Positions 9,323 to 16,722 of a DNA stretch of 44,466 nt are shown piece by piece (position 1 is the first letter of the stretch; every line of letters begins with the position of its first letter). Under the pieces are notes generated by a model. It had not been told where the DNA came from, did no database searches, and was given only the letters and a program-made list of their open reading frames with translations. Made by a program: the position numbers and the translations under genes. The stretch comes from a virus, in IMG/VR virus record IMGVR_UViG_3300034375_010822, positions 1 to 44,466 of that record. One strand, given 5' to 3'.

Positions 9323-10417
9323 GTGGCCCTTCAGTTTAGACGCGGAACTGCTGCAGATCGGGCTAATGGAGCTTTCGTCCCGGCTAACGGCGAGCCAATA
9401 TTTGAAACGGATACGCAAAAATTATATATTGGCGATGGAGCAACTACTGGCGGGATTAATTTTTTAAACTCTTATAGTATCGAAGACTTAAATAACGTCA
9501 ATCCTAGTTCGGTAGCTATTAAAAATCCAAGTAGTTATGCTATTGCGTCTGAAGTAGTTACGATTACATTTGACGTAAATCATGGATTTAACTCAAGTGA
9601 TCAAATTGTAATCGCGAATTCGAGTGTTTCTGCGTTGGATGGCACTCATACATTAACATCTGCTAACGCTACGGATATTGTTTTTACGCTTACTGGTGCC
9701 AGTGATGTAACTAGTACTGCTTTGACGGCAGACATCAATAAAACAATTCCAGATGGAAATGTATTGACGTGGGATTCCGCCGCCAGTAAGTGGATAGATT
9801 CACCAGTTGCGACAGATGTTGCGAGTTTGTCTGATGTTAATCTTACATCCCTTAGCGATCAAGAAATTTTAAGATATAATTCAACGTCATCGAAATGGGA
9901 AAACCAGACTCTGTCAATAACTACAAATCTTGCAGGATTAACTGATGTAAACCTTACTTCACTGGCAGACGGCGAAGTTTTGATTTATAACAATGCAGCT
10001 TCAGAATGGCAAAATCAATCAATTGCCGGGTCTGGGCTGGGGGCTAGGTCAACTGCTAATGAATCGACGGCATCCATCGCCGATCTTGATTCAGATGATA
10101 TTGAAATTACTGGATTTAAGTCATATATGTTGATGGCTATTGAAACTTCTGCCGCTGCTTGGGTGGTTGTTTATACCAGTGATGCCGCAAGGACTGCCGA
10201 TTCTTCCAGGAATGTCAGCACTGATCCCTTGCCAGGTAGCGGTGTTATAGCTGAAGTAATAACCAATGGCGCTGTCACTCAAAAAATAACCCCAGGCGCT
10301 TTAGGCTTTAATGACGAGTCACCAGTGACAACAGATATTTACCTAAAAGTTCAGAATCTTTCTGGAGCAACAGCCTCGATTACGGTTACGTTGACACTTC
10401 TCAATTTAGAGGCGTGA
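9323..10417 (+). CDS. Tail fibre protein with tropism-determinant-like N-terminus
   Basis: A 364-residue protein; the start is GTG, giving MALQFRRGTAADRANG. The N-terminal ~50 residues follow the pattern of the phage fibre attachment domain seen in tropism determinants: QFRRGTAADR, then NGEPIFETDTQKLYIGDG. The middle holds repeats of the form SLSDVNLTSLSDQEIL-RYN-S-KW and LTDVNLTSLADGEVL-IYN-A-EW, about 42 residues apart. The C-terminal part is beta-rich. Two other genes in the window (16723 and 18113) begin with a related N-terminus. It is preceded by a GGNANNCTA element. Confidence 0.7.
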   Translation: MALQFRRGTAADRANGAFVPANGEPIFETDTQKLYIGDGATTGGINFLNSYSIEDLNNVNPSSVAIKNPSSYAIASEVVTITFDVNHGFNSSDQIVIANSSVSALDGTHTLTSANATDIVFTLTGASDVTSTALTADINKTIPDGNVLTWDSAASKWIDSPVATDVASLSDVNLTSLSDQEILRYNSTSSKWENQTLSITTNLAGLTDVNLTSLADGEVLIYNNAASEWQNQSIAGSGLGARSTANESTASIADLDSDDIEITGFKSYMLMAIETSAAAWVVVYTSDAARTADSSRNVSTDPLPGSGVIAEVITNGAVTQKITPGALGFNDESPVTTDIYLKVQNLSGATASITVTLTLLNLEA

Positions 10418-10420
10418 TAA

Positions 10421-12592
10421 ATGAAGAAAGTATATATTGTTACTTTAAAAAACAGAAATGATCTGGAGTCTTTTTATGAAGAAATGGAGTCCGCTGGTGG
10501 CAATAGTTCTATTCCAGAGGGAGAAGTTGAATGCGTAGAACGTAGGCCAATAAGTCGAAACACTCATTATTTGCTGACGGAAGAAGAGGCTAATGCCTTA
10601 AGAAATGATTCAAGGGTTTGGGCTGTTGAAGAGCCATTGGGACAAGGGCGCAAAAAGTTAGTTAGTTACGCTACCCAAACTTCAGATTTCTGGAAAGGAT
10701 CGGAAACCGAAACTTGGCAAGACACTGCGAAAAATTGGGGACTATATAGGAATTTTATCGATTCTACTGTTGCTGGGTGGGGGGCTGGTAATACAAACGT
10801 AGAAAATGATTCTATTAGTTGGTCTCTTGAAGGAGAAAACGTTGATATTATCATCAATGATACCCTAGTAGACCCAGACCATCCAGAATTTGCAGTTAAT
10901 GACGATGGCACTGGCGGTTCCCGTGTGCAGCAAATAAACTGGGCAGATTACGATGATTACGTTATCAGCGGCCCTTCAAGTTGGCATAGTCAGCTGTTTG
11001 ATGTTTACGAGAATCACGGTTCATTATGTGCTGCAATTGCCGCCGGCAATACGCATGGTCTAGCGAGAAAGTCAAATATTTATTCCATTAACTCTACTGA
11101 TACACCAAAATTTTCAAAATTTAAAGCTACGGTTTCCGGCAATCAATTGAATGTTACATATGTATATCCAGGTAGCGAGCCGATTGCTATTGGTGGAAGA
11201 ATCAAGGGTCCATTAAACACTGGTATTTATCAACAAACTATTAGTGGTTTTGGGACTGGTAGCGGTGGCGTGGGTACTTACACGATGAGCAGTGCTGCTG
11301 CATGGGATAGCCCGATGGAAAAAGATCATTTTATTGAATACACACAAAATTACAATTTATTGATGTGGGATTACATCCGCGCATTTCATCGCTTTAAGCC
11401 AACTAATTCAGTACTAAATAAGCAAAACCCGACAATTGTAAACGCAAGTTACGGCGTCGTCGAAACATTTAGTTTGTCTGAAATTAATAGCGTAAATTAT
11501 AGAGGGACAACATATAACTCTGGTAACACGACGTGGTCTTTAAGTAGTTTATATGCTAATTTTGGTGTAGTCTCAATTGGTTCTACGATATATGTACTAG
11601 GGGATTATCCAGCCCTGACGGCAGATATTGAAGACGCTGTATCAGAAGGAATTGTCGTTATTCATGCTTCAGGAAATACAAGCAATAAGATTGATGTTCC
11701 TGGCGGTGATGATTACGACAATTATCTTTCAACAACATCTGGAACTTCTTATTATCATCGTGGCGGAGCTTTTTCGCCAGTCCCGGAAGTAATAGAAGTC
11801 GGGGCAATTGGATATGATACTGTTGAGAAAAAAGCAGATTATAGCTCTGCTGGGCCTCGCGTGAATGTATTTGCTCCTGGCAGTGGTGTCATTGGAGCTG
11901 CTGCGGGTACAAACATTTTTGGTGAAATTTCATCATATCAGGTTTCTAACAACGTTGCTAGATTTTATCTGCTAGATAATAGGGGGCTATATGGTCTTTA
12001 CGAAATTAGCTTTGAGCTGCCCGTAAGAGTTAATATACAAATGGATACGTCAACACAATTTAACGGACTTCATGATATAGTTGCAGTTGAATCGCAACCA
12101 GCAATCAGTAACCCAGCATACTTTGAGATTAATTTTACCACTGCTGACATAGCCTTAACTAATGAGTCTGGTACATTCCAAGATGCTCAAGCTAGTGGAT
12201 CTGTTTCAACTTCTTTGGTCAGCGATCCGAGGGATTACACCAAGTATTTATGGAAATCCGAGGGCACAAGTTTTGCTGCTCCACAGATAACGGGGCTAGT
12301 GGCTTGCTGGCTTGGGTATTACGGAAGGATTGATATTGACGAGTTTACTGGCTTGCTAAATCAATATGGTTTGTTTGATGAATTAACTACGGTCAGTGGC
12401 ACTACTAATTATAATGAACCCACCTCCTTGTTGGGTGCAGCAAATTGGATTGCTAAATATTATGAATTTAGGCAATCATCTGGATATCAGTATCCTCAAC
12501 AAATACACAAAGGCAGGTTTACTGGTTTCTACAAAAACGTAGATGATCTTCAATTATATCCAAGGCAGCGTACACTGCGATATGGGGCGTAG
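10421..12592 (+). CDS. Subtilisin-like (peptidase S8) virion-associated protein
   Basis: A 723-residue protein with the S8 catalytic set: Asp147 in IIINDT, His199 in ENHGSLCAAIAAG, oxyanion Asn near residue 419 in HASGNTSN, and Ser617 in GTSFAAP. The first ~75 residues resemble a small I9-like propeptide (VYIVTLKNRNDLESFYEEM). Two insertions widen the catalytic core, at roughly residues 225-305 and 500-590. No secretion signal is seen, so the protein probably acts in or on the virion. It sits between a fibre gene and the scaffold gene. It could mature virion proteins or degrade a host surface layer; the sequence does not decide which. Confidence 0.82.
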   Translation: MKKVYIVTLKNRNDLESFYEEMESAGGNSSIPEGEVECVERRPISRNTHYLLTEEEANALRNDSRVWAVEEPLGQGRKKLVSYATQTSDFWKGSETETWQDTAKNWGLYRNFIDSTVAGWGAGNTNVENDSISWSLEGENVDIIINDTLVDPDHPEFAVNDDGTGGSRVQQINWADYDDYVISGPSSWHSQLFDVYENHGSLCAAIAAGNTHGLARKSNIYSINSTDTPKFSKFKATVSGNQLNVTYVYPGSEPIAIGGRIKGPLNTGIYQQTISGFGTGSGGVGTYTMSSAAAWDSPMEKDHFIEYTQNYNLLMWDYIRAFHRFKPTNSVLNKQNPTIVNASYGVVETFSLSEINSVNYRGTTYNSGNTTWSLSSLYANFGVVSIGSTIYVLGDYPALTADIEDAVSEGIVVIHASGNTSNKIDVPGGDDYDNYLSTTSGTSYYHRGGAFSPVPEVIEVGAIGYDTVEKKADYSSAGPRVNVFAPGSGVIGAAAGTNIFGEISSYQVSNNVARFYLLDNRGLYGLYEISFELPVRVNIQMDTSTQFNGLHDIVAVESQPAISNPAYFEINFTTADIALTNESGTFQDAQASGSVSTSLVSDPRDYTKYLWKSEGTSFAAPQITGLVACWLGYYGRIDIDEFTGLLNQYGLFDELTTVSGTTNYNEPTSLLGAANWIAKYYEFRQSSGYQYPQQIHKGRFTGFYKNVDDLQLYPRQRTLRYGA

Positions 12593-12601
12593 GAATACTA
12601 G
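12592..12601 (+). promoter_or_regulatory. GGNANNCTA element, copy 3
   Basis: GGAATACTAG begins on the last base of the preceding TAG stop codon and lies 42 bases before the scaffold ATG. The leader also holds CTAG direct repeats and a pyrimidine-rich TTCCCTTTT just before the start. Confidence 0.55.
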
Positions 12602-12633
12602 CGCGTTCATCTAGGGAGTGATTCCCTTTTATC

Positions 12634-13374
12634 ATGTCTGAAGAAAACACCAAAGCTTCCGAGATGGAAGCTGGCGGGCAAGATTCTGCACCTCAGTCTG
12701 TTGCTGCTGATGATAAATCTCAGTACAGTCCTGATGAAGTTGCTAATCTGGTCAAAGCATTGCGTTCTGAACGCGAAGCTCGTAAAACTTACGAGCGTCA
12801 GTTCAAAGAAAAAGAACAGCAACTGCTAAAACTTAAAGACGTTGATATTGATCGATATCAACAACTTGAGGCTGAAGCTGCTAAAGCCGCTGAAATTGAA
12901 TCTAGATATGGAGAGACCATCCAGGCTATTGAGGAGAAGTACGGCAGGCAAACAGCGGAAGCAGAAAGCAAGGCTAAACAAGCTGAAACACAAATCAGGG
13001 AGTTTAAAAAACGGTACGCCCTGGAGAAGGTATTCATTTCTGCTGGAGGTCGAACAGATGCTGCGGATGGCGTTTCATTCTTTGATATGTTTGCTGAACA
13101 ATTAAGTAGTCGGTTTCGCCAAGAAGATAACGGCGTTATTACTGTTGTTGATGCACAGGGTGATCCAATTCTTGATAGTGAATCTGGCAAGCGGATTTCA
13201 CCTGATGATTTTGTTGCTAGCTTTAAGACCCACCCAATCTATGGCACCTTTTTCAAAGGTGTGAAAGGTTCTGGGGCTGGTCTTAATTACGCAGGTACTG
13301 ATGCAAATGGTATGCCAGTAGAGGATCTTTCTCAACTATCGCGTGAAGAATTATTCATGCGAGCATTTGGTTGA
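12634..13374 (+). CDS. Capsid scaffolding protein
   Basis: A 246-residue acidic protein with a long central coiled coil (about residues 40-130, rich in Glu, Lys, Ala and Gln). The C-terminal part is more ordered, with FFDMFAEQLSSRF. It lies directly upstream of the major capsid gene and is followed by an intrinsic terminator. These are the standard features of tailed-phage scaffolding proteins, which guide procapsid assembly and then leave. No protease motif is seen in it. Confidence 0.8.
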   Translation: MSEENTKASEMEAGGQDSAPQSVAADDKSQYSPDEVANLVKALRSEREARKTYERQFKEKEQQLLKLKDVDIDRYQQLEAEAAKAAEIESRYGETIQAIEEKYGRQTAEAESKAKQAETQIREFKKRYALEKVFISAGGRTDAADGVSFFDMFAEQLSSRFRQEDNGVITVVDAQGDPILDSESGKRISPDDFVASFKTHPIYGTFFKGVKGSGAGLNYAGTDANGMPVEDLSQLSREELFMRAFG

Positions 13375-13376
13375 CC

Positions 13377-13400
13377 AAAAGCCCCGAAAGGGGCTTTTTT
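13377..13400 (+). terminator. Intrinsic terminator after scaffold
   Basis: The stem AAAAGCCCC with a GAAA tetraloop pairs to GGGGCTTTT and runs into a T tract. It starts two bases after the scaffold stop codon. Confidence 0.9.
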
Positions 13401-13552
13401 ATTGGGAAGAATAAAAGTTTCGGAATTATATGTTAGAAAGCACCCGGTTTTGACTGGCCGTGATGGTTAGCAGGCAGGGTGTTCCGAGTTAGGGCGTGAT
13501 GCTCTGGACACGTTTCACCTTTCCTTTTGTTAACCACAGGAGTTAATTTCCA
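13401..13552 (+). other. Long leader of the major capsid gene
   Basis: This 152-base stretch between the scaffold terminator and the capsid start holds no gene. It contains an inverted repeat, CACCC at 13441-13445 and GGGTG at 13477-13481, and two copies of CGTGATG. A Shine-Dalgarno-like CAGGAG stands 10 bases before the ATG, after a pyrimidine-rich CCTTTCCTTTT. A separate capsid promoter must lie here if the upstream terminator is efficient, but I cannot place it with confidence. Confidence 0.45.
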
Positions 13553-14455
13553 ATGGCCCTTAATCTTTCCGAGGCTAAAAAGCACTCTCGGAACCCCCAA
13601 GAGCTGGCAATCGTAACTGAATTGGCTGCCGGCCCCCTGCTGAGTGTCCTTCCCTTCCGTGAAATTCAAGGCAACGGCCTGTTCTGGAAGCGTGAGGAGA
13701 GCCTCGGTGACGTGGGTTTCCGTAACTACAACGCTAACTATACCGAGAGCTACGCTGAAGTCAGCCAGCAGTCTGAAAGCCTTCGCCTGTTCGGTGGTGA
13801 CATCAAGGTTGACAAGGCTATCATTGATCTGGAAGGCCCTGAGGCTCGTGCCTATCAGGTGCAGTCCAAGACTCGCGCAATGCGTCTGGCTTGGGAATCG
13901 CTGTTCATCAACGGTGACTCCAACCAATCTCCTTCCGAGTTTGACGGTCTGGCTGCTCGCATGCCTGCAGCTGACTTTGCAACAAACTCTCAGGTGATCC
14001 GCAACGGTAGCTCCGCTGCTGCTCTTGACCTTGGCGCTCTTGACGAAGCCATTGATGCTGTTGATGCCCAGGGTGGCACAAAGTATCTGGTGATGTCTAA
14101 GTCGGCACGTCGTGCTCTGACCACCAAGGCTCGTGCTTCTGCTCAGATTGATATTGCTCGTAACGAGTTCGGCTACCAGCAAATGGTGTATGCCGGCCTG
14201 CCTGTGATCGAGCTGGATCGCGACCATCAGAATGCTGCCATTCTTGATGCTACCCCTGCTGACCAGTCCATCTACATCGTTACTTTCGGCAACGATCTGC
14301 TGACCGGCATTCAGAACGGTGGTGTTCAGGTCCGTCAACTGGGCGAGTCCTTCACGACTCCTCAGGAAGTCACCCGTGTTGAGTGGTATTGCGGCTTGGC
14401 TCTTGTCAATGGCCGTGCTGCTGCTCGCCTGACCAACGTTGACGCTACTGCCTGA
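13553..14455 (+). CDS. Major capsid protein (HK97-fold type)
   Basis: A 300-residue protein following the scaffold gene. It has the encapsulin/HK97-like arrangement: a helical N-terminus, an FREIQGNGLFWKREES segment for the E-loop, and GDIKVDKAIIDLEG followed by RAMRLAWESLFINGD for the spine helix. Later come KYLVMSKSARRAL and PVIELDRD for the A-domain. Codons end mostly in C or G with few rare ones, unlike the AT-rich tail genes, as expected for the most abundant virion protein. It is bracketed by intrinsic terminators, so it is probably made from its own short transcript. Confidence 0.88.
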   Translation: MALNLSEAKKHSRNPQELAIVTELAAGPLLSVLPFREIQGNGLFWKREESLGDVGFRNYNANYTESYAEVSQQSESLRLFGGDIKVDKAIIDLEGPEARAYQVQSKTRAMRLAWESLFINGDSNQSPSEFDGLAARMPAADFATNSQVIRNGSSAAALDLGALDEAIDAVDAQGGTKYLVMSKSARRALTTKARASAQIDIARNEFGYQQMVYAGLPVIELDRDHQNAAILDATPADQSIYIVTFGNDLLTGIQNGGVQVRQLGESFTTPQEVTRVEWYCGLALVNGRAAARLTNVDATA

Positions 14456-14484
14456 TCTTAGTAGGCTTAACTAGCAAGACAAGA

Positions 14485-14512
14485 AAAGGGGGCTTCGGCC
14501 CTCTTTTTTTTG
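14485..14512 (+). terminator. Intrinsic terminator after major capsid gene
   Basis: A nine-pair stem with a TTCG tetraloop (GGGGGC-TTCG-GCCCTC with flanking A/T pairs) is followed by eight T residues. Confidence 0.92.
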
Positions 14513-14519
14513 TGTAATT

Positions 14520-14529
14520 GGGAACCTAA
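14520..14529 (+). promoter_or_regulatory. Possible GGNANNCTA element before decoration gene
   Basis: GGGAACCTAA resembles the recurrent element and is closest to GGTAACCTAG before the terminase operon. It lies between the capsid terminator and the next gene, where a promoter is needed, but is 66 bases from the ATG, further than usual. Confidence 0.3.
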
Positions 14530-14585
14530 TACAGAACCAGACGCTAACTCTTGAGCGTAGGTTTGTAGTTTTTCCTTTTAGTATC

Positions 14586-14936
14586 ATGGCTGCACGTTCT
14601 ACGGGGATGTTCCCCCGCGAAAAGTTCGACATTGACGCCAACATGCTCGTCACCACGAGTGACGCTGATCTTGGTGTTACCCTGTCCAACATCAAGACCA
14701 TCCGCGTTGGTCTCGTTAACACGACCATCACTGGTAACGCTACCGTTGTGTTTAACATCGGTGGTCAAGACGTGACCTTCACCGCTAACGACTTTGACGA
14801 GAACGGCACCGCTATTGCCCATCTGCGTGGTGCTCTTTGCGATGCTGACAACCTTGTTAAGTACACCGCTACTGCTGGCACCGGTACTGTGTCTGTTGGC
14901 ACTGCCTTCCTGGACATGGTTGACAACGTTGGCTGA
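14586..14936 (+). CDS. Probable head decoration / capsid-stabilising protein
   Basis: A 116-residue protein between two intrinsic terminators, directly after the capsid gene. It shows the same C/G-ending codon bias as the capsid gene. It is beta-rich (IKTIRVGLVNTTITGNATV, then GTGTVSVGTAFLDM) with no membrane helix. High-expression codon use, small size and position fit a decoration protein. It has no Shine-Dalgarno sequence; the start follows a pyrimidine-rich TTTTTCCTTTTAG. The call is an inference from context. Confidence 0.65.
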   Translation: MAARSTGMFPREKFDIDANMLVTTSDADLGVTLSNIKTIRVGLVNTTITGNATVVFNIGGQDVTFTANDFDENGTAIAHLRGALCDADNLVKYTATAGTGTVSVGTAFLDMVDNVG

Positions 14937-14957
14937 TAAATAAGCCTACGGAATAAT

Positions 14958-14987
14958 AAGGGTGGCTAAGGTCACCCTTTTTTTATT
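14958..14987 (+). terminator. Intrinsic terminator after decoration gene
   Basis: AAGGGTG pairs with CACCCTT across an 8-base loop and is followed by a T tract. The next gene starts at base 14988, right after the tract. Confidence 0.85.
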
Positions 14988-15212
14988 ATGCATTTACCTA
15001 AACTGCCAACCGTCTTTGTGAAGGGTGGCGAAGAGCGTAAAGCTTTCTTTACTGTGCAGGCACGGGAACTGATTGCTGCCGGCTGGGTGGAAAAAGGAAC
15101 CGAAGAGGTTAAGCCTACTCCTGTTGAAGAGCCTAAAGCTGAGGTGGAAGAGGAAAAGGTTGAAGAGAAGCCTAAAACTCGTCGTACCTACAAGAAGAAG
15201 ACTGAAGAATGA
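14988..15212 (+). CDS. Small charged head-region protein
   Basis: A 74-residue protein starting immediately after a terminator T tract. The first half is a short folded-looking segment with FVKGGEERKAFFTVQAR and ELIAAGWVEKG. The second half is a low-complexity acidic Glu/Pro/Lys tail ending in RRTYKKKTEE. The AGW segment resembles short phage proteins that follow capsid genes. Its stop overlaps the next start by four bases. The role is unknown; a head-associated function is inferred from position. Confidence 0.6.
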   Translation: MHLPKLPTVFVKGGEERKAFFTVQARELIAAGWVEKGTEEVKPTPVEEPKAEVEEEKVEEKPKTRRTYKKKTEE

Positions 15213-15394
15213 ACGAGGATATTCAATACTCAAAAGGTCCACGTTACATTGACGGTATCAATATTGATGCCGACATTATTGCAGGTGAGCCAATTGTCCG
15301 CCGCCGACAGATTAGTGATCCTGTAAACGACGGGAGTCTAGGTAAACCTACTTATGCCCCAGGATCTTTAAATAAAGACGGCACACCTTTGTAA
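15209..15394 (+). CDS. Small hypothetical protein
   Basis: A 61-residue protein whose ATG overlaps the previous stop by four bases, so it is translationally coupled. The sequence is polar with no obvious fold (GPRYIDGINIDADIIAGEP near the N-terminus). It is followed one base later by another tiny gene. I recognise no family; coupling and tight packing are the evidence that it is real. Confidence 0.55.
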   Translation: MNEDIQYSKGPRYIDGINIDADIIAGEPIVRRRQISDPVNDGSLGKPTYAPGSLNKDGTPL

Positions 15395-15395
15395 G

Positions 15396-15521
15396 ATGCC
15401 CTTTAAATCCGAAAAACAACGCAAGTACTTGTACGCTAAAGAACCAGCGGTCGCCAAGAAATTTGCAGCAGAAACAAAGAATAAAAAGCGGAAGACTACT
15501 AAGAAGCGCTCAGGGAAGTAA
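15396..15521 (+). CDS. Tiny basic protein (DUF3008-like)
   Basis: A 41-residue Lys/Arg-rich protein beginning MPFKSEKQRKYLYAKEP. This opening closely resembles a family of very small phage proteins beginning MPFKSEKQRKYL, whose function is unknown. It starts one base after the preceding stop, and its own stop overlaps the next start (TAATG). It is too short for ordinary gene finders, but the motif and coupling make it convincing. The highly basic charge suggests nucleic-acid contact in the head, which is inference. Confidence 0.75.
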   Translation: MPFKSEKQRKYLYAKEPAVAKKFAAETKNKKRKTTKKRSGK

Positions 15522-15667
15522 TGGCACTGCCTCTTTCTACTGCTAGGAGTATTGGCAAATCTAGAGCCAAGAAAGACAAAGTCGTCAGTGAATTTGGCGG
15601 CAAAGCTTCTCCTGTTAGCAAGAAAACCCGTAACGGTGCTACCAATCGTCGAAGGAGCAAGAAGTAA
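15521..15667 (+). CDS. Tiny basic protein
   Basis: A 48-residue protein (MALPLSTARSIGKSRAKK..., ending in RRRSKK) linked by TAATG overlaps to the genes on both sides. About a third of residues are Lys or Arg and there is no hydrophobic core. It belongs to a run of three tiny basic proteins. I recognise no family; DNA condensation or capsid-interior binding is a guess from charge and location. Confidence 0.6.
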   Translation: MALPLSTARSIGKSRAKKDKVVSEFGGKASPVSKKTRNGATNRRRSKK

Positions 15668-15960
15668 TGGCAGCCAAAGGACGTACTGCCAAGTTTTACG
15701 CTTCAAATCCTGAAGCGTATAAAAAGAAACTTGCTTATGATAAAAAACGGAATGCCAAACCTGAACAAAAGAAATACAGGGCTGAATTAGCACGTGAACG
15801 TCGCGCCCGTGGTGTAATGGGTAAAGGCGGCAAAGATGTAAGTCATACTGCTGATGGTAAATTTAAACTAGAAGATCCCAAAAAGAACCGTGCAAGGAAT
15901 GGTCATGGGAAGAATGGTCGTCTTGCTCCTGGCAAGGGAACTAGAAAGTCCAAAAAGTAG
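15667..15960 (+). CDS. Small basic protein, HNH-like remnant pattern
   Basis: A 97-residue basic protein overlapping the previous stop (TAATG). The N-terminal half (FYASNPEAYKKKLAYDKKRN) is a long basic helix. The C-terminal half has GKDVSHTADGKFKLEDPKKN then RARNGHGKNGR. This recalls small phage proteins with a DVxH-DG-N-NRxxN pattern related to HNH nucleases, but the usual His-rich metal site is incomplete here, so nuclease activity is doubtful. It closes the head gene block. Confidence 0.65.
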   Translation: MAAKGRTAKFYASNPEAYKKKLAYDKKRNAKPEQKKYRAELARERRARGVMGKGGKDVSHTADGKFKLEDPKKNRARNGHGKNGRLAPGKGTRKSKK

Positions 15961-15969
15961 GCAGACTAG
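15960..15969 (+). promoter_or_regulatory. GGNANNCTA element, copy 4
   Basis: GGCAGACTAG begins on the last base of the preceding TAG stop and lies 27 bases before the next ATG. It forms part of the near-perfect dyad GACTAG-C-CTAGTC. Confidence 0.55.
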
Positions 15970-15986
15970 CCTAGTCATTTAGTACG

Positions 15987-16694
15987 ATGGCGGTCAGGAT
16001 AACCTCTGCAGAATCTATCCGGCGAGCCATTCTTGCTGATGCGCTTCTTCGTGAAATCTTTGAAAAAGTAGAAGTTAATACTAGTGGTTTAGCGCCAATT
16101 GCGTTAGGGCCAAGTATTGGTATTCTTGGCATTCCTACGATTGATGGATTTGAAGCTGAATGGAAGCTAAATATTATTGGACTAACGCAGTCCGAAAGCA
16201 ATCAAGTTGCTGAGGCTTTAGATCGAATTTTTCCTGGCTCATCATTTGGGTTTACTGGTGAAAAAATATCTATCCGTATTTACTCATTGGTCACAAAGGA
16301 AGTACTTGAATCTGTTGAACAACAAAAGAAGATCAAACAAGATGAGGAGCGTGTAAAAAAATTAGAGACTGCTATTGATTATGCATCGAAACTGCAATCC
16401 GGTGCCGACGGGCAAAGGGGAGAGAAAGGTGAGCGGGGTTTGCAAGGTTTACGTGGTGAACCTGGGGTTCCTGGGCGTGATGGACGCGATGGTAAGGATT
16501 TAGTAGCAACAGAGGTTGATCTTAATGATTTAAAAGATGTTTATGTACCTGATCCAAAAGTTGGACATGTTTTAACTTGGGATGGTGCAAATTGGGTCGC
16601 TTTATTTGTTCCTCAAAGATATAAATACGCTGGAGGAGGTGGTGGTACAGCCGCTGCAGTTACTGACTTAGATTGTGGGGATTTTGACCTCTAA
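15987..16694 (+). CDS. Fibre protein with short collagen-like segment
   Basis: A 235-residue protein. Residues ~1-110 form a folded N-terminus and a charged helix (EQQKKIKQDEERVKKLE). Residues ~139-171 are 11 consecutive Gly-X-Y triplets, including GEPGVPGRDGRDGKD. After that comes LNDLKDVYVPDPKVGHVLTW, a unit of the same D-V-(x)n-G-VL-W/Y-D type repeated in the fibre at 9323. The protein ends in a Gly-rich patch. Collagen-like triplets are frequent in trimeric phage fibres. It is preceded by a GGNANNCTA element. Confidence 0.75.
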   Translation: MAVRITSAESIRRAILADALLREIFEKVEVNTSGLAPIALGPSIGILGIPTIDGFEAEWKLNIIGLTQSESNQVAEALDRIFPGSSFGFTGEKISIRIYSLVTKEVLESVEQQKKIKQDEERVKKLETAIDYASKLQSGADGQRGEKGERGLQGLRGEPGVPGRDGRDGKDLVATEVDLNDLKDVYVPDPKVGHVLTWDGANWVALFVPQRYKYAGGGGGTAAAVTDLDCGDFDL

Positions 16695-16704
16695 GGAATA
16701 CTAG
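16695..16704 (+). promoter_or_regulatory. GGNANNCTA element, copy 5
   Basis: GGAATACTAG directly abuts the TAA stop of the previous gene and lies 28 bases before the next ATG. It is followed by TCTAG, giving CTAG direct repeats. Confidence 0.55.
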
Positions 16705-16722
16705 TCTAGCCAATTTCGGTCG

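Noticed and set aside
13433-14338. 301-codon minus-strand frame opposite the capsid gene
   Set aside because: It is a shadow caused by the strong codon bias of the capsid gene; its composition is not protein-like and it has no context.
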